In this document: positions 4,571 through 7,743 of the stretch, piece after piece | Position numbering within the stretch: the stretch's first letter is position 1 | How the letters are laid out: the number at the start of each line of letters is the position of its first letter | Source of the DNA: an uncultured Loktanella sp. | Lineage (GTDB): Bacteria > Pseudomonadota > Alphaproteobacteria > Rhodobacterales > Rhodobacteraceae | Assembly (NCBI GenBank): GCA_913061335.1 | Contig: CAJXTP010000137.1 | Coordinates: forward strand, 1-7,743 | Length of the DNA: 7,743 nt | Direction of reading: 5' to 3' | Program-made: the position numbers and the translations under genes | The notes under the pieces: generated by a model | Told to the model about the DNA's origin: nothing | The model's input: only the letters and a program-made list of their open reading frames with translations | Database searches by the model: none

Positions 4571-6187
4571 TTGCTGAAATTACTTACGACGCAACGCTAT
4601 AGCGTTTTTACCGCCGTTCTCGTCTTAACCATCATGTGCCTAATCGGCAGCGTTTGGGTCAGTTGGATGATTGTACCATTCCTGTTTTTAGCAGTGCTGT
4701 CTGCCCTCGGCATCCACGACGTGCGCCAAAACCACCATGCGGTGACCAAAAACTATCCGCTAATTGGACACATCCGGTTTCTATTTGAAAAGATCCGACC
4801 GGAGATTCGTCAGTACCTGATTGAAGGCGACAAAGACGAACAGCCGTTTAACCGTGAACAGAGGTCGTTGGTTTACCAACGCGCAAAAGGCGCCGAAGAC
4901 AAACGTCCCTTTGGCACCCAAGAGCAGGTGTATGAGGCCGGATATACTTGGTTAACTCATTCGGTTATTCCAGTACATTTCGATGACTATGACTTTCGGG
5001 TCACCATTGGCGGACCAGACTGCAAACAACCTTATGATGCGTCGCTTTACAACATCTCCGCCATGTCATTCGGGGCATTGTCTGCAAACGCGATCAGCGC
5101 TTTAAACCGTGGCGCCAAGATCGGCAATTTTGCCCATGATACAGGTGAAGGTGGCGTCAGCCGCTATCACCGTGAAGGGGGCGGTGATCTAATTTATGAA
5201 GTCGGATCAGGTTATTTTGGCTGCCGTAATGAAGATGGCTCGTTTTCCCCTGATAAATTTACGGTACAGGCGGCCAGCGAACAAATCAAAATGATCGAAG
5301 TAAAGCTTAGCCAAGGCGCAAAGCCTGGCCACGGTGGTATGCTACCAGCGGCCAAAATCACCCCAGAGATTGCAGAGGCACGCGGCGTACCGATGGGCCA
5401 AGATTGCGTGTCACCCCCCGCACACTCTGCATTTTCAAACCCGATTGAATTTTGCGAATTTTTGGGTCAACTGCGCACCTTGTCTGACGGCAAACCTGTT
5501 GGGTTTAAGCTGTGTATCGGGCACCGCCGAGAATTCATGTGCATGGTCAAAGCCATGATAAAAACTGGTATTGTACCTGACTTTATCGTCGTGGACGGAA
5601 CCGAGGGCGGCACAGGCGCTGCACCATTGGAGTTTGCAAATCACGTCGGCATGCCGATGGTTGAAGGCCTGTCATTTGTGCATAACACCTTGCGTGGCGC
5701 GGGCCTGCGCGATCAAATACGGATCGGCGCGGCTGGCAAATTGGTCAGTGCGTTTGACATCGCACGCGCCATGTCGCTGGGTGCAGATTGGTGCAACTCC
5801 GCGCGTGGCTACATGTTCTCAATCGGCTGCATTCAGGCGCAGGCTTGTCACACAAACCATTGCCCCGTCGGCGTCGCGACCCAAGACCCACAACGCCAAA
5901 AAGCGCTGAACGTCGATGACAAAAGCCAACGTGTTGCCAGATTTCACGCCAATACGCTTAAGGCACTCGGTGAAATGGCTGGGGCGGCTGGGCTTAACGA
6001 CCCTCGGGGTTTCTTGCCCTATCATTTCATGACCCGCAAAAGCGACGGTCAGATGACCGAAGGCCAAGAAGCAAACCCCTATCTGCCGACTGGTTTCTTG
6101 TTGGATCAGGACGGTGGCGATTATGGCTATCGCAGCCGCTGGGACCGCGCGGATGCTAATAGCTTTGCCGCTGTTCCGCTCGATTAA
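4571..6187 (+). CDS. FMN-binding glutamate synthase family protein, membrane-anchored
   Basis: This 538-residue protein corresponds to the FMN/iron-sulfur synthase domain of the glutamate synthase large subunit (Glu_synthase family), without the N-terminal glutaminase or the C-terminal beta-helix domain. Two hydrophobic segments (about 11-30 and 31-47) should anchor it in the inner membrane with the catalytic part in the cytoplasm. Key motifs are NISAMSFGALS (161-171), HDTGEGGVSRYH (189-200), KPGHGGMLP (251-259), the FMN-site DGTEGGTGAAP (342-352) and GCIQAQACHTNHCPVGVATQ, whose Cys420, Cys426 and Cys431 (C-X5-C-X4-C) fit the [3Fe-4S] cluster. Without a glutaminase it cannot be a complete GOGAT; the physiological substrate of these stand-alone proteins is not known to me. 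I chose TTG 4571 because AGGTAGGA (4557-4564) lies 6 bases upstream; GTG 4538 is possible but has no usable ribosome-binding site. It converges on the downstream transporter with interleaved stops. Confidence 0.9.
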   Translation: MLKLLTTQRYSVFTAVLVLTIMCLIGSVWVSWMIVPFLFLAVLSALGIHDVRQNHHAVTKNYPLIGHIRFLFEKIRPEIRQYLIEGDKDEQPFNREQRSLVYQRAKGAEDKRPFGTQEQVYEAGYTWLTHSVIPVHFDDYDFRVTIGGPDCKQPYDASLYNISAMSFGALSANAISALNRGAKIGNFAHDTGEGGVSRYHREGGGDLIYEVGSGYFGCRNEDGSFSPDKFTVQAASEQIKMIEVKLSQGAKPGHGGMLPAAKITPEIAEARGVPMGQDCVSPPAHSAFSNPIEFCEFLGQLRTLSDGKPVGFKLCIGHRREFMCMVKAMIKTGIVPDFIVVDGTEGGTGAAPLEFANHVGMPMVEGLSFVHNTLRGAGLRDQIRIGAAGKLVSAFDIARAMSLGADWCNSARGYMFSIGCIQAQACHTNHCPVGVATQDPQRQKALNVDDKSQRVARFHANTLKALGEMAGAAGLNDPRGFLPYHFMTRKSDGQMTEGQEANPYLPTGFLLDQDGGDYGYRSRWDRADANSFAAVPLD

Positions 6188-7152
6188 TGCTTGCGCAATA
6201 GCGGTGGGATTTTTCCGACAGACCGCATCAGCACACTGATCCGTGGGCTTGACGCTGTGTCGCCGCGTGACCGTGTGCGCAACACCGGTGTGTTGTCTGA
6301 TCCCCCGCGGCTTTCGCGCAAAACGATATACATACCGCTAGCGATGATGATGCCTGCCCCGATGCCTGTTGTCAGATCTATCCCTTCGTCAAAGAAGAAG
6401 AATCCATAGATGCTAGCCCAGATAATTTGGCTATATTGCATCGGCGCAATAATTGCGGCCTCGCCTGCTTGGTACGCGCTAATAATTAGACGACTGGCGG
6501 ACCATGCCAAGACGGCCACGATCCCAAACAGGCCTAAATGTTCGATCGGCATCGGGACGTAAACCAGTGGCAGCAGGCACGCCATAATCACAAAATTGGC
6601 GACCATCGGATAAAGCAACATCACGACAGGCCGCTCAACTGATCCGATTTTACGCACAATGATCGACGCGACAGCCCCACCCACCGCTGCAGCCAAAGCA
6701 GCCAAATGCCCAAGTGTGAGGTCAGTTTGCCCCGGACGTAGCACAACAATCACACCGATCAGCCCGACAATGACTGCAATCCAGCGGCGCAGGCGCACCG
6801 TTTCGCCAAGAACCGGAATAGCGAGGACGGTGATCAGCAAAGGCGCTGCGAACAAGATCGCATAGACCTCTGCTAATGGTAGGTTTGAAAACGCGTAGAA
6901 CACTGTAAATCCGGTCACGACTGCTGCAAACGTTCGCAGCGCAACCCACCACGGATGGCGGGGGATCAACGTGCCTTGGGTGCTGTCACGCATCAACATA
7001 ATCGTCGCAAGCGGGAACGATAACACCACCGAAAAGAACACGATCTGGATTGGAGAATAGTTTGCACCCAAAACCTTAATCGCGACATCATGGGTTGAGA
7101 AGATAGCAAATGCCAAAAGGGCTATTAGGGCGCCACGTGCGTTCGCAGACAT
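6184..7152 (-). CDS. EamA-family (DMT superfamily) transporter
   Basis: The 322-residue inner-membrane protein has ten predicted membrane segments in two EamA repeats (about 7-138 and 147-280). These include the family features STHDVAIKVLG in the first helix, AFSNLPLAEVYAILFAAPL near the end of repeat one, PVLGETVRLRRWIAVIVGLIGVIVVLRPG, and IIAPMQYSQIIWASIYGFFFFDE in repeat two. Relatives export or import small metabolites such as amino acids, purines or riboflavin; the substrate cannot be read from sequence. A 42-residue basic, Ser/Arg-rich tail follows the last helix. ATG 7152 is chosen with GGGAGGG (7163-7169) upstream; a TTG at 7161 abuts that site and is less likely. It lies 76 bases downstream of the DUF2167 gene on the same strand and may be co-transcribed. 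Its stop codon overlaps that of the convergent flavoprotein gene. Confidence 0.92.
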   Translation of the reverse strand: MSANARGALIALLAFAIFSTHDVAIKVLGANYSPIQIVFFSVVLSFPLATIMLMRDSTQGTLIPRHPWWVALRTFAAVVTGFTVFYAFSNLPLAEVYAILFAAPLLITVLAIPVLGETVRLRRWIAVIVGLIGVIVVLRPGQTDLTLGHLAALAAAVGGAVASIIVRKIGSVERPVVMLLYPMVANFVIMACLLPLVYVPMPIEHLGLFGIVAVLAWSASRLIISAYQAGEAAIIAPMQYSQIIWASIYGFFFFDEGIDLTTGIGAGIIIASGMYIVLRESRGGSDNTPVLRTRSRGDTASSPRISVLMRSVGKIPPLLRKH

Positions 7153-7228
7153 CAGATCCAACCCTCCCGTAAAGTTTGATGTTGCCTCAAAGCGGCTATG
7201 GCTTCGGAAGCAACACCGACTATCCCGC

Positions 7229-7743
7229 TTAACTTATGTTGTCCTTACGTCCAGAAAATTTATTTTTCAACCAGACAATCGGGATGAAGATCAAGAACCA
7301 CGCTTTCTTAAACACAAGCAGCAGCGTCACCAATAGGCCGGTTTTTGCGATAACTTTGCCGGCGATCAGACCGCCGATACCCACCGCTGCAACCTTATCA
7401 ATGCCCGGCTTAAAATCTGCGTAGCGATTGCCTTGGGTGAAACTAACCATCGCCATCACCTCTGGCGCAGCGGTCGCAACCGCGGGCAACTCATCAATGT
7501 TTGCTATGAAATTGAGGATCAAAACGCCGTTACGACCGAGCGCCCTAATGTTATAGTTTAGGGTATCGCTTTCAGAGTCGCCAAAGCGCAGATGCTTCGC
7601 CCAATGCAGTTTGCGTTCTTGTGCATCATAGCGCGGCGGCGCGGCCCAACCGATGAGCTCCATGCTGTCAAAGCCGTTCTCTTTTCGCCACGCGCTTTCG
7701 GAAACGATATCCTTTTGCATCGTGGACAGGAGCTCGTCATAGT
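7229..7743 (-). CDS. DUF2167 family membrane protein, N-terminus beyond the window
   Basis: About 170 C-terminal residues are visible and the frame stays open through the right edge (YDELLSTMQKDI), so ATG 7720 is an internal methionine, not the start. Characteristic DUF2167 segments are present in order: FDSMELIGWAAPPRYDAQERKLHWAKHLRF, DTLNYNIRALGRNGVLILNFIA, the predicted helix ELPAVATAAPEVMAMVSFTQGNRYADF, and the membrane end GIDKVAAVGIGGLIAGKVIAKTG followed by LLVTLLLVFKKAWFLIFIPIVWL. Full family members are close to 300 residues with a signal peptide, so roughly 120 residues are missing. The topology suggests an exported domain anchored by C-terminal membrane helices and a short lysine-rich tail. 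The function of DUF2167 is not established. The transporter gene follows on the same strand. Confidence 0.92.
   Translation of the reverse strand, partial: YDELLSTMQKDIVSESAWRKENGFDSMELIGWAAPPRYDAQERKLHWAKHLRFGDSESDTLNYNIRALGRNGVLILNFIANIDELPAVATAAPEVMAMVSFTQGNRYADFKPGIDKVAAVGIGGLIAGKVIAKTGLLVTLLLVFKKAWFLIFIPIVWLKNKFSGRKDNIS

Noticed and set aside
7180..7215. Inverted repeat TGTTGC/GCAACA between DUF2167 and the transporter as a terminator
   Set aside because: The six-base arms are 24 bases apart and no T-run follows on the minus strand, so readthrough into the transporter is expected.
1..7743. CRISPR array, tRNA or rRNA, phage, toxin-antitoxin or defence genes
   Set aside because: I read both strands for spaced direct repeats, cloverleaf-like sequence and the relevant protein motifs, and saw none.

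Overview
This looks like a piece of an alphaproteobacterial draft genome, most likely Rhodobacterales (Roseobacter group). The clearest pointer is a MipZ division-plane ATPase that follows the Caulobacter/Rhodobacter pattern. A DUF2167 protein, a membrane-anchored FMN glutamate-synthase-like protein and an Rrf2/NsrR regulator fit that assignment, as does the moderate GC content. The placement rests on recognising protein families, not on a database search.

Layout. Bases 1-45 are not genomic: they are an Illumina Nextera i7 adapter (tail of P7, 8-nt index, transposase arm) left on the contig end. Bases 46-99 may hold the last codons of a lost upstream gene. An NsrR-like [Fe-S] regulator (167-602) follows and is broken by one extra A in an A-run at 414-418. 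On the minus strand, an RhlE-type DEAD-box RNA helicase (745-2046) ends in a strong intrinsic terminator (711-737). A gene-free 376-base divergent region (2047-2422) carries two near-identical palindromic operators, exactly 50 bp apart, around a consensus -35 box. They control a two-gene cassette: a small exported, probable lipoprotein (2423-2737) and a secreted DUF2145 protein (2756-3556). Then come mipZ (3655-4464) and an FMN/[3Fe-4S] glutamate-synthase-like membrane protein that probably starts at TTG (4571-6187). The latter converges on an EamA-family transporter (minus, 6184-7152), with the two stop codons interleaved. The window ends inside a DUF2167 membrane protein (minus, 7229 to the edge).

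How the genes work together. The only tight functional unit is the lipoprotein/DUF2145 pair, with 18 nt between the genes, a ribosome-binding site for each, and a shared promoter that looks repressible. The DUF2145 protein has an early THLGLW motif and a later NCTEH motif. That order resembles circularly permuted papain-like (NlpC/P60-type) hydrolases, so a periplasmic hydrolase with a small membrane partner is a reasonable hypothesis. The other genes are ordinary chromosomal neighbours with separate jobs: nitrosative-stress sensing, RNA remodelling, cell division, an orphan flavoprotein and export. I see no CRISPR array, tRNA, rRNA, insertion sequence, phage gene or defence system. The most useful points for a curator are the adapter and the homopolymer frameshift beside it; the most interesting biology is the operator-flanked DUF2145 cassette.
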